DNA from: Bacteroidota bacterium | Lineage (GTDB): Bacteria; Bacteroidota; Bacteroidia; Chitinophagales; Chitinophagaceae | Reading direction: 5' to 3' | Assembly (NCBI GenBank): GCA_018267705.1 | Contig: JAFDXX010000007.1 | Span: 186,001-250,000 of the forward strand | Length of the DNA stretch: 64,000 nt | Shown here: positions 1 through 7,217 of the stretch, one piece after another | Position numbering within the stretch: the first letter of the stretch is position 1 | Layout: the number at the start of each line of letters is the position of its first letter | Program-made: the position numbers and the translations under genes | Notes under the pieces: generated by a model | Database searches by the model: none | Told to the model about the DNA's origin: nothing | Seen by the model: the letters and a program-made list of their open reading frames with translations, nothing else

Positions 1-771
1 CACGCCTGTTGCTGCAAATGCTTTTGATATACCATCAACAAAAATGGTATATTCTTTCATGGCAGCATTAATAGAAACTGGATTATAATGTTGTGTTGTG
101 CCATAAGTTAATGTCCAATACATTTGATCGAACATTACATATAATTTTTTTTCTCCTTCTTTTCTTTTTGCATTTTCCGCTAAAATCAAATTACAAATTT
201 TTTCTAACTCAGTTTTATTCAATGTTGTGCCTGTTGGATTTTGCGGAGTACATAAACAAAGCAATGTTGCTCCTTTTAAATGCGGTGCAATATCTTCTGC
301 CGTAGGCATAAAATTATTTTCCTGCTTACAATCAATCAAACAATGTTCTCCATCGGTTAAATGCACATAGTGATTATTATTCCATGAAGGAACACCATAA
401 ATTACTTTATCACCTTTATCTACAATTGCTCTGAAAATAGCATAAATTAAAGGTCTTCCGCCCGATGCAATTTGAATTTCAGATACATCATACTTTAAAC
501 CTTCCCACTCGTTTAAAAAATTGCTTACTGCTTTTCTTAATTCTAAAACACCGTCTCCGGGTGGATAATTAGTGTGGTGTTGCTGGTAAGAATGTATTAT
601 TAAATTTTCTAATTCATTAGGAATGGGGAAAATGTTTGGATTAAAATCTCCAATAGTATAATTGTATATTTTTTCACCGTTACGAATTCTTTCGCTAATG
701 GTATTACCCAATTTCACAATTTCACTACCTATTAATGTTTCTGCAAGATGGCTAAGTTTGGGATGATTCAT
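1..771 (-). CDS. Class I/II PLP-dependent aminotransferase (C-terminus cut by window edge)
   Basis: Reading from an ATG at 771 down to base 1 gives 257 open codons in one frame, with the rest of the gene beyond the window. The N-terminal part reads like an aspartate/aromatic-type fold-I aminotransferase: YPPGDGVLELR, an SGGRPLIYAI stretch in the cofactor-phosphate region, TPQNPTGT (substrate/PLP contacts), FDQMYW, and near the break GISKAFAATGV, whose Lys is the expected Schiff-base lysine. Such enzymes transfer amino groups between amino acids and 2-oxo acids in the cytoplasm. The substrate cannot be decided from this fragment. The gene is alone at the window edge, and a perfect 10-bp palindrome (831-840) lies about 60 bases upstream of its start. 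Confidence 0.85.
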   Translation of the reverse strand, partial: MNHPKLSHLAETLIGSEIVKLGNTISERIRNGEKIYNYTIGDFNPNIFPIPNELENLIIHSYQQHHTNYPPGDGVLELRKAVSNFLNEWEGLKYDVSEIQIASGGRPLIYAIFRAIVDKGDKVIYGVPSWNNNHYVHLTDGEHCLIDCKQENNFMPTAEDIAPHLKGATLLCLCTPQNPTGTTLNKTELEKICNLILAENAKRKEGEKKLYVMFDQMYWTLTYGTTQHYNPVSINAAMKEYTIFVDGISKAFAATGV

Positions 772-871
772 AAAACAAAAATATCAATTTAGGTTTTACG
801 CAAACTACCATTCAGAAAATAAAAATATTGTACTATAGTATTTTGGAAAGTTGGGTACTTAAAAATGCGGG

Positions 872-1420
872 TTACTGCTTTTTATTGTAATTCTTTTCAG
901 CTTCTTGAGCTTTCTTAAAATCTAAAACAACTCCATTAATACAATAACGTAAACCTGTTGGTGGCGGACCATCATCAAACACATGACCCAAATGGCTCTT
1001 ACATCTTCCACATTCAACTTCGGTTCTTTTCATTCCATAACTGCTATCGGGTAAATAAATAATAGAACTTTTGCTTATGGGTTGATAAAAACTTGGCCAA
1101 CCGCAACCGCTTTCAAACTTTGTATCGCTTTTAAACAAAGGGTTTCCGCAAACGGCACAATAATACGTTCCTATTTCTTTAAATTTTTCAAATTTGCTTG
1201 TCCATGGGCTTTCTGTTCCTTTTTGTCGAGCTATTGCATAAACTTCGGGACTTAAAATTTTTTGCCATTCTTCCTCTTTTACTACAACTTTATTAGTGTC
1301 TAAGTTTGAATAGTAAGGATTGTTGTTAGTATTCATAACTGTTTTATTTTTTGTACTATTTTGTGCATTACAACTTGTGAAAATTATAATGCTTGCAAAA
1401 AAAATGAAAGTACGTTTCAT
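872..1420 (-). CDS. msrB: Peptide-methionine (R)-S-oxide reductase MsrB, lipoprotein form
   Basis: Reduces methionine-R-sulfoxide in oxidised proteins. The 182-residue product starts with a lipoprotein signal (hydrophobic core, then FTSC with lipid-modified Cys17), so it is probably anchored in the cell envelope rather than cytoplasmic. The MsrB domain fills residues about 50-175: zinc-ligand pairs CAVC (near 88-91) and CGRC (near 136-139), the GCGWPSF motif (near 105), HLGHVFDDGP, and GLRYCIN, whose Cys is the catalytic residue. Length beyond the domain is accounted for by the signal and a flexible linker. It lies divergent from adk, and its leader contains a 9-bp inverted repeat (1443-1465). 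The family assignment is firm; envelope location is inferred from the lipobox. Confidence 0.95.
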   Translation of the reverse strand: MKRTFIFFASIIIFTSCNAQNSTKNKTVMNTNNNPYYSNLDTNKVVVKEEEWQKILSPEVYAIARQKGTESPWTSKFEKFKEIGTYYCAVCGNPLFKSDTKFESGCGWPSFYQPISKSSIIYLPDSSYGMKRTEVECGRCKSHLGHVFDDGPPPTGLRYCINGVVLDFKKAQEAEKNYNKKQ

Positions 1421-1442
1421 AACTTTAATTTACCTTGTTTTA

Positions 1443-1465
1443 ATACATTTTAAGCCAAAATGTAT
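1443..1465. promoter_or_regulatory. Perfect inverted repeat upstream of msrB
   Basis: ATACATTTT-aagcc-AAAATGTAT has 9-bp perfect arms around a 5-base spacer, ending 23 bases before the msrB start in the msrB/adk divergent region. It could be an operator or a small leader hairpin. There is no following T-run, so it is not an intrinsic terminator. Confidence 0.4.
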
Positions 1466-1538
1466 GATTAAAAAGATATGTAAAAGGTAAGAATGTAGAT
1501 TTAATTTAATTTGTTAATTTTTTTTAAATGCACCGCCT

Positions 1539-1546
1539 TATATTTG
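1539..1546 (+). promoter_or_regulatory. Bacteroidota-type -7 element for adk
   Basis: TATATTTG matches the TAnnTTTG -7 consensus and lies 25 bases before the adk start. The nearest TTTG (1510-1513) is 25 bases upstream of it, farther than the usual spacing near 20, so only the -7 box is convincing. Confidence 0.45.
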
Positions 1547-1571
1547 TCGCTCAAGTAAGGTTTGTAAGTAC

Positions 1572-2150
1572 ATGTTCAATATTATACTCTTTGGCCCTCC
1601 CGGTAGTGGAAAAGGTACGCAAAGTAAACTTTTAATTGAAAAATATGGCTTGGTGCATTTAAGCACTGGCGATTTATTGCGTAGTGAAATAGCTGCCCAA
1701 ACTGCTTTAGGACTTGAAGCAAAAGCTTTAATGGATAAAGGGCAATTAGTACCCGATGAAGTGGTTGTTGGAATGATTAGCTCTGTATTAGATGCAAAAC
1801 CTAATGCAAAAGGTTTTTTGTTTGATGGATTTCCTAGAACAGAAACACAAAGTGAAGCACTGGATAATCTTTTAAAATTGAAGAAAAGTGAAATAGGTGT
1901 AGTATTAGCTTTAGATGTAAATGAAGAAGAATTAATTAAAAGACTTATTAACCGTGCATTAACAAGTGGCAGAAGTGATGATGCTAACCCCGAAGTACAA
2001 AAAAAAAGACAAGAAGTATATAAAAGAGAAACTTTACCTGTTGCCGCATATTACAATAAGTTCAATAAAGTAGTTCATGTAAAGGGCGAAGGAACTGTTG
2101 AAGAAATTTTCTCGGCATTATGCAGCGAAATAGAGAAACGACTGTCTTAA
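1572..2150 (+). CDS. adk: Adenylate kinase
   Basis: Catalyses ATP + AMP = 2 ADP and balances the cytoplasmic adenylate pool. The 192-residue protein opens with the P-loop GPPGSGKGT (8-16), then STGDLLR (AMP site, about 31-37), FDGFPRT (about 84-90), and a short RALTSGRSDD segment (about 128-137) in place of a long zinc-type LID, so it is a short-form enzyme without a cysteine cluster. Length fits that class. It is a single-gene unit: a -7 promoter box lies just upstream and a strong intrinsic terminator (2186-2217) follows within 40 bases of the stop. Identification is secure. Confidence 0.97.
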   Translation: MFNIILFGPPGSGKGTQSKLLIEKYGLVHLSTGDLLRSEIAAQTALGLEAKALMDKGQLVPDEVVVGMISSVLDAKPNAKGFLFDGFPRTETQSEALDNLLKLKKSEIGVVLALDVNEEELIKRLINRALTSGRSDDANPEVQKKRQEVYKRETLPVAAYYNKFNKVVHVKGEGTVEEIFSALCSEIEKRLS

Positions 2151-2185
2151 TTATCATAACTTATTTCCGAAACTAACTGCTGAAG

Positions 2186-2217
2186 CCGTCTCATGCATCA
2201 ATTTGAGACGGTTTTTT
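2186..2217 (+). terminator. Rho-independent terminator of adk
   Basis: CCGTCTCA (2186-2193) and TGAGACGG (2204-2211) form a perfect 8-bp stem with a 10-base loop, followed immediately by six T. It lies 36 bases after the adk stop. Confidence 0.92.
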
Positions 2218-2299
2218 ATTTTCTACCTTTTTCTTCTATTTTAATATCTTGCTAAAAATAAAATCAAAGTACATTGTATTTAATCCACAATTAAAAATT

Positions 2300-2773
2300 A
2301 TGAATCAAGAAAAAATTGAATTTATACAACATCAACTTATTCCCTCCATTCAAACTTTATCAATAAACACAAAACCCAAATGGGGTTTAATGAATGCACA
2401 ACAAATGGTTGAACATTTAATTGCATTCTTTAACATATCAACCGAAAAAATAAAATTTCCATTGACTACACCTGAAGAGCATTTACCCAAACTAAAAGCA
2501 TTTTTAAACAGCGATAAACCATTTAAAGAAAACACCAAAGCTCCTGAATCTATTATTCCTGCTACACCATTGCCATTACGCTATACCGATATGCCAACAG
2601 CCATCAATAAACTACAACATTCCATTGAAAATTTTTTTCATTATTTTAATGATGATAAAAACAAAACCACTTTACATCCTGTATTTGGATATTTAAATTT
2701 TGACGAATGGGTTTTACTTCACTATAAACATTGCCTACACCATGCACATCAATTTAATTTATTGAATGAATAA
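2300..2773 (+). CDS. DUF1569/DinB-like small protein
   Basis: A 157-residue protein starting MNQEKIEF. A TTG-initiated longer reading from 2249 is possible, but TATCTTGC just there looks like a -7 promoter element, so the ATG at 2300 is preferred. The pattern fits DinB-superfamily helical bundles of the DUF1569 type: an early MNAQQMVEHL helix and a C-terminal HPVFGYLNFDEW segment followed by HYKHCLHHAHQF. The histidines in these two regions are where DinB proteins bind a metal. Members are uncharacterised or thiol-transferase-like; no substrate can be named. It is monocistronic between adk and paaZ. No signal peptide or membrane segment is visible. Confidence 0.7.
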   Translation: MNQEKIEFIQHQLIPSIQTLSINTKPKWGLMNAQQMVEHLIAFFNISTEKIKFPLTTPEEHLPKLKAFLNSDKPFKENTKAPESIIPATPLPLRYTDMPTAINKLQHSIENFFHYFNDDKNKTTLHPVFGYLNFDEWVLLHYKHCLHHAHQFNLLNE

Positions 2774-2818
2774 ATTTTAATTCTAACAATCGTTAGTTTT
2801 GATGTTTTAATGATTGTT

Positions 2819-4864
2819 ATGCAAAAACTGAATAATTATATTCTCGGTAAACAAATTACTGGAGATGGAGAAGGACAATTACTATACAATGCCGTAACCG
2901 GCCAAGCTATTGCAACTGCCTCTACACAAGGATTAGATTTTAAAGAAGTTTTAAATTATGCAAGAAATAATGGGCACTTATTAAGAAAAAAAACTTTTCA
3001 TGAACGTGGTTTAATGTTAAAAGCATTGGCATTGCATCTTCGAAATCATTTAGAAAAATTTTATAATATATCTTATCAAACTGGTGCAACCAAAGCAGAC
3101 AGTTGGGTAGATATTGAAGGAGGTATTGGTAATTTATTTTCTTACGCTTCACTCAGAAGAAAATTTCAAGATGAACCTTTTTGTTTAGATGGCGAACCGC
3201 ATAATTTAAGTAAGCAAAATACTTTTATGGGGCATCATTTACTAGTACCTAAAGAAGGTGTTGCCATTCATATTAATGCGTTCAATTTTCCTGTTTGGGG
3301 TATGTTAGAAAAAATTGCCGTAAACTTATTGGCAGGTATGCCTTGCATTGTTAAACCTGCAACCGTAACTTCTTTTTTAACCGAAACAGTAGTGCAAGAA
3401 ATTATTGCATCAAACATTTTACCCAAAGGTGCATTACAATTGGTTTGTGGCAGTGCAGGCAATATGCTAAACTATGTAACTAATCAAGATGTAATTACTT
3501 TTACCGGAAGTGCATCAACCGGTTTAATGCTAAAATCTCAACAACAAATTTTAGCCGAAAATGTTCCATTTACAATGGAAGCAGATTCTTTAAACTGTAT
3601 TATTTTAGGAAACGATGTTACACCCAATATGCCCGAATGGGATATTTTTATTAAAGAAGTTAGAAAAGAAATGACTACCAAAGCAGGACAAAAGTGTACT
3701 GCCATCAGAAGAATTTTTGTTCCTGAAAATAAAATAGAAGACATTCAAATTGCATTACATAAAGCATTGGCACAAACAACTATTGGCAACCCTTTAAACG
3801 ATAAAGTAAGAATGGGAAGCCTTGCAGGACAAAGCCAACGCAAAGAAGTAAAAGAACAAGTACAAAAATTATTAGCCTCATCACAAATCATATACGGCAG
3901 TTTAGATAGCGTAGAATTAATTGATGCAGATGTAAATAAAGGAGCCTTTATTTCTCCATTATTATTATTAAATGAAAATCCTTTTAACAGCAAAGAGCCA
4001 CATGAAGTAGAGGCATTTGGCCCCGTTAGTACTTTAATGCCGTATAAAAATATAGAAGACGCAATTGAATTATCTAAAAAAGGAAAAGGCTCATTAGTAA
4101 GTAGTATTGTAACTGCTGATAATAAAATTGCCAAACAATATGTTTTGGGTGCAGGAGCATATCACGGACGTATATTAATATTAAATAACGAATGTGCAAA
4201 AGAAAGTACAGGCCATGGCAGTCCGCTTCCATTGTTGGTGCATGGCGGCCCGGGCAGAGCCGGTGGTGGAGAAGAAATGGGTGGTATGCGTGGTGTAAAG
4301 CATTACATGCAACGTGTAGCTATACAAGGTTCTCCAACAATGTTAACCACAATAAGTAATGTTTACCAACCAAATGCAAAAGGTATTCAAACCAATATTC
4401 ATCCTTTTAAAAAATATTTTGAAGAACTACAAATTGGTGAACAAATTATTACAGAAAAAAGAAATATAACTTCAACAGATATTGAAAAGTTTGCCGATTT
4501 AAGTGGCGATCATTTTTATGCACATATTAAAGAAACTAATTTTGAAGGAACTATGTTTACCCATCAAGTAGCACACGGTTATTTTATTATAAGTGCTGCA
4601 GCAGGTTTGTTTGTTAATAGCTATGACAAAAATCCGGTACTATTAAATTATGGTATTGATGAATTAAGATTTACTAAACCAATTTACCCCGGTGCAGAAA
4701 TGTATGTACGTTTTACCTGCAAAGAAAAAACTGCACAAGAATTAAAAGATGAAAACGATATACCCAAAGGTATTGTAAAATGGTTTGTTGAAATTTTTGA
4801 TGAAACCAATGAAATAACAGGTATAGCAACTATTTTAACAATGGTAAAGAAAAAAGAAAATTAA
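2819..4864 (+). CDS. paaZ: PaaZ-type bifunctional aldehyde dehydrogenase / MaoC hydratase
   Basis: In phenylacetate degradation PaaZ opens the oxepin-CoA ring (hydratase) and oxidises the resulting semialdehyde (dehydrogenase). The N-terminal two thirds are an ALDH domain with NAFNFPVWG, the general-base Glu in FTMEADS (about residue 254) and the nucleophile Cys in GQKCTAIRR (about 293). The C-terminal third is a MaoC-type hot-dog hydratase with FADLSGDHFYAH (about 560-570), which carries the D-x4-H catalytic pair. Total length, about 681 residues, matches PaaZ. The start at 2819 (MQKLNNYILG) aligns with the family; 2810 is three codons longer. An enoyl-CoA hydratase follows one base after its stop. 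No paaABCDE oxygenase genes are here. Confidence 0.9.
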   Translation: MQKLNNYILGKQITGDGEGQLLYNAVTGQAIATASTQGLDFKEVLNYARNNGHLLRKKTFHERGLMLKALALHLRNHLEKFYNISYQTGATKADSWVDIEGGIGNLFSYASLRRKFQDEPFCLDGEPHNLSKQNTFMGHHLLVPKEGVAIHINAFNFPVWGMLEKIAVNLLAGMPCIVKPATVTSFLTETVVQEIIASNILPKGALQLVCGSAGNMLNYVTNQDVITFTGSASTGLMLKSQQQILAENVPFTMEADSLNCIILGNDVTPNMPEWDIFIKEVRKEMTTKAGQKCTAIRRIFVPENKIEDIQIALHKALAQTTIGNPLNDKVRMGSLAGQSQRKEVKEQVQKLLASSQIIYGSLDSVELIDADVNKGAFISPLLLLNENPFNSKEPHEVEAFGPVSTLMPYKNIEDAIELSKKGKGSLVSSIVTADNKIAKQYVLGAGAYHGRILILNNECAKESTGHGSPLPLLVHGGPGRAGGGEEMGGMRGVKHYMQRVAIQGSPTMLTTISNVYQPNAKGIQTNIHPFKKYFEELQIGEQIITEKRNITSTDIEKFADLSGDHFYAHIKETNFEGTMFTHQVAHGYFIISAAAGLFVNSYDKNPVLLNYGIDELRFTKPIYPGAEMYVRFTCKEKTAQELKDENDIPKGIVKWFVEIFDETNEITGIATILTMVKKKEN

Positions 4865-4865
4865 T

Positions 4866-5624
4866 ATGCAAGAACCATACGTTACTTATTCTATTCATAA
4901 CAAAATTGCAACTGTTGAGTTTTATACTCCGCAACACAACTCATTACCCACAATAATTTTACAACAATTAGCAGATACTATAACGCAAGCCGGCAACGAT
5001 GATAATTGTAAAGTAATTATTTTAAAAAGTGCAGGTAATAAAACATTTTGTGCCGGAGCATCGTTCGATGAATTAATGAGTATAGAAAATGAAGAGCAAG
5101 GTTTAATTTTTTTTAGCGGTTTTGCTAAAGTAATTAATGCCATACGGCAATGCCCTCAATTTATTATTGGTAGCGTGCAAGGTAAAGCAATTGGCGGGGG
5201 CGTTGGTTTAGCTTGCAGTTGCGATTATACTTTAGCAACCGTTCATGCTCAAATAAAATTATCTGAACTAGCTGTTGGTATTGGCCCTTTTGTTGTTGGT
5301 CCTGCAGTTGAAAGAAAAATTGGTAATGCTGCTGCTTATGAATTAGCAATTGATGCCTCAAATTTTAGAAGTGCAGAATGGGCTATGCAAAAAGGGTTAT
5401 ATGTTAATATTTTTTCAAGTATAGAAGAATTAGAGGGAGCTGTTGAAGCATTAGCAACAACACTCAGTAATTACAATGCCGATGCAATGCACGAAATAAA
5501 AAAAGCATTTTGGAAAGGAACAGAAAATTGGGATGAATTATTAATGCAGCGTGCTGCAATAAGTGGAAAATTAATTTTAAGTGATTTCAGTAAAAAATTT
5601 CTTAAAGAGTTTAAGAAAAAATAA
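4866..5624 (+). CDS. Enoyl-CoA hydratase/isomerase family protein
   Basis: A 252-residue crotonase-fold protein. Oxyanion-hole and CoA-binding signatures are clear: NKTFCAGASFDEL (about 58-70) and GKAIGGGVGLACSCDYTLA (about 104-123), then the SELAVGIGP stretch expected after the active-site loop. It starts one base after the paaZ stop, so the two are almost certainly co-transcribed and translationally linked. The context argues for a role in phenylacetyl-CoA-derived or similar ring-opened CoA ester breakdown (PaaF/PaaG-like), but the sequence alone does not distinguish hydratase from isomerase. It is cytoplasmic, with no signal or TM segment. Confidence 0.88.
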   Translation: MQEPYVTYSIHNKIATVEFYTPQHNSLPTIILQQLADTITQAGNDDNCKVIILKSAGNKTFCAGASFDELMSIENEEQGLIFFSGFAKVINAIRQCPQFIIGSVQGKAIGGGVGLACSCDYTLATVHAQIKLSELAVGIGPFVVGPAVERKIGNAAAYELAIDASNFRSAEWAMQKGLYVNIFSSIEELEGAVEALATTLSNYNADAMHEIKKAFWKGTENWDELLMQRAAISGKLILSDFSKKFLKEFKKK

Positions 5625-5727
5625 TTGGCTTTTTCAATTAAAAATATCATGCTTCTTTTCTTCAGTAAATAGAGCAAAATATTTAAAAAGTTTATTTATC
5701 AAACACTTCGTCTTCTATTAGAATTCA

Positions 5728-6363
5728 TTATAAATCATCATATTCATACAAAGAATCGATATGTGTACCGGCTGCCATTTCAAAAACAGGATTTATAATT
5801 CCATCTTTTAAACCATAAACCCAACCATGCAAATGTGGAATATTATTATACTTCCAAGCACGTTGTATAACTGAAGTTTTAGCAAGATGCATTACTTGTT
5901 CTTTTACATTTAATTCAGAAAGTCTATCTGCTCTTGCTTCTATGTTTGTTATAGCATCTAATTCTTCTCTATATAATCTATACACATCTTTTATGTTGCG
6001 TAACCACATATTTAAAATGTATTTGTAATCGTGGTCAGTCATTGCGGCTTTAATTCCTCCGCAACCATAATGCCCACAAACTATAACATGCTTTACTTTT
6101 AATTGATTTACTGCGTAATCTAAAACGCTAAATAAATTAACATCGGTATGTATTACTAAATTGGCAACATTGCGGTGTACAAAAATTTCACCGGGCTGTG
6201 TGCCTGTAATTTTATCAGCAGGTACACGGCTGTCACTACAACCAATCCACAAAAATTGTGGTGTTTGCAAATGGGCAAGCCTTTCAAAATACTCAGGGTC
6301 ATCTTGTACCATTTTATCTGCCCAAAGCTTATTGGCTTCTAAAAGTTTTTCGTATGCCTGCAT
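5728..6363 (-). CDS. Beta-class carbonic anhydrase
   Basis: Interconverts CO2 and bicarbonate. Starting at MQAYEKLL (ATG at 6363) gives 211 residues, the usual length. The longer reading from 6402 would add 13 hydrophobic residues and overlap fabG. Zinc ligands and catalytic residues are all visible: Cys42, Asp44 and Arg46 in the CSDSR motif, His98 and Cys101 in CGHYGCG. This is a plant/E. coli Can-type enzyme, cytoplasmic. It lies 17 bases after fabG on the same strand and probably shares its promoter, which fits bicarbonate supply to acetyl-CoA carboxylase and fatty-acid synthesis (inference). Confidence 0.95.
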   Translation of the reverse strand: MQAYEKLLEANKLWADKMVQDDPEYFERLAHLQTPQFLWIGCSDSRVPADKITGTQPGEIFVHRNVANLVIHTDVNLFSVLDYAVNQLKVKHVIVCGHYGCGGIKAAMTDHDYKYILNMWLRNIKDVYRLYREELDAITNIEARADRLSELNVKEQVMHLAKTSVIQRAWKYNNIPHLHGWVYGLKDGIINPVFEMAAGTHIDSLYEYDDL

Positions 6364-6380
6364 AACAAATAAATATTTAA

Positions 6381-7136
6381 TTATATATTTAATCCACCGC
6401 AAACACTTATTACTTGCCCGGTAATGTAATTGCTTAAATCGCTGGCAAGAAATAATGTAGTATTAGCAATTTCTTCTCCTTTTCCAAATCTTCCTAAAGG
6501 AATTTTCTTTAAAAAATCTTCTGCAGCTGATCCTTCTTTTAAATAATGTGTCATATCTGTTTCAACAAAACCGGGTGCAATTGCATTGCAACGAATATTG
6601 CGGCTGCCCAATTCTAATGCTACACTTTTTGTAAATCCAATAATACCAGCTTTGCTTGCTGCATAACTGCTTTGGCCTGCATTGCCACGAATACCTATAA
6701 TAGAACTCATATTTATAATGCTTCCTGCTTTGGCTTTCATCATTGGGCGAATAACTTGTTTAGTCATATTAAAAATACTTTTCAAGTTTGTATCAATTAC
6801 TTCATCCCATTGTTGTTCGGTTAACCGAAGCAAAAGGTTGTCTTTACTAATACCTGCATTGTTTACGCAAACATCAATTGAACTAAATTCTTTTAATACA
6901 TCATTTACAAAGGTTTCGCATTGGGTAAAATCTGCTGCATTGGTTTTATAGGCTTTTGCTTTTACACCTAATGCAAGTAATTGTTGTTCTAATATTGCTG
7001 CTTTTTCTGCACTACTATCGCTTACATAAGTAAAGGCAATATTGCTGCCTTGTTCTGCTAATTTTAAAGCAATGGCTGCACCAATACCGCGAGCAGCACC
7101 TGTAACTATACTTGTTTTATTTGCTAACAACTTCAT
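6381..7136 (-). CDS. fabG: 3-oxoacyl-[ACP] reductase FabG
   Basis: NADPH-dependent reduction of 3-oxoacyl-ACP in fatty-acid elongation. The 251-residue short-chain dehydrogenase has the cofactor glycine motif TGAARGIG (12-19), NNAG (92-95), and the catalytic triad Ser145, Tyr158, Lys162 (GQSSYAASKAG). The C-terminal YITGQVISVCGG is typical for FabG rather than other SDRs. It is first in a two-gene unit with the carbonic anhydrase. A -7 box (TATATTTG on the minus strand, plus coordinates 7156-7163) precedes it and is overlapped by a 9-bp-arm palindrome at 7161-7184, so it may be repressor-controlled. Confidence 0.92.
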   Translation of the reverse strand: MKLLANKTSIVTGAARGIGAAIALKLAEQGSNIAFTYVSDSSAEKAAILEQQLLALGVKAKAYKTNAADFTQCETFVNDVLKEFSSIDVCVNNAGISKDNLLLRLTEQQWDEVIDTNLKSIFNMTKQVIRPMMKAKAGSIINMSSIIGIRGNAGQSSYAASKAGIIGFTKSVALELGSRNIRCNAIAPGFVETDMTHYLKEGSAAEDFLKKIPLGRFGKGEEIANTTLFLASDLSNYITGQVISVCGGLNI

Positions 7137-7160
7137 AATTAATTTTTAAAGAAGTCAAAT

Positions 7161-7184
7161 ATATTAACTCTGTTTAGTTAATAT
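7161..7184. promoter_or_regulatory. 24-bp palindrome at the fabG promoter
   Basis: ATATTAACT-ctgttt-AGTTAATAT has perfect 9-bp arms with a 6-base spacer. On the minus strand it abuts and slightly overlaps the presumed -7 element of fabG. No T-run follows on either side, which favours an operator over a terminator of the upstream GH3-family gene. Confidence 0.5.
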
Positions 7185-7217
7185 GATATAAAAGTATTTT
7201 TATGCAACAATTATTCT

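Noticed and set aside
93..305. 70-codon plus-strand ORF at the left edge
   Set aside because: It runs antisense inside the aminotransferase, which has clear motifs in the other strand.
831..840. TACTATAGTA palindrome as a binding site
   Set aside because: Too short and AT-rich to stand alone; mentioned only beside the similar boxes near 30.7 kb.
2249..2300. TTG-start extension of the DUF1569-like gene
   Set aside because: The extra 17 residues are low-complexity and the TTG lies within a TATCTTGC -7-like element; the ATG at 2300 fits better.
7137..7217. Palindrome 7161-7184 as a terminator of the GH3-family gene
   Set aside because: No T-run follows on the minus strand, and it lies at the fabG promoter, which favours an operator.
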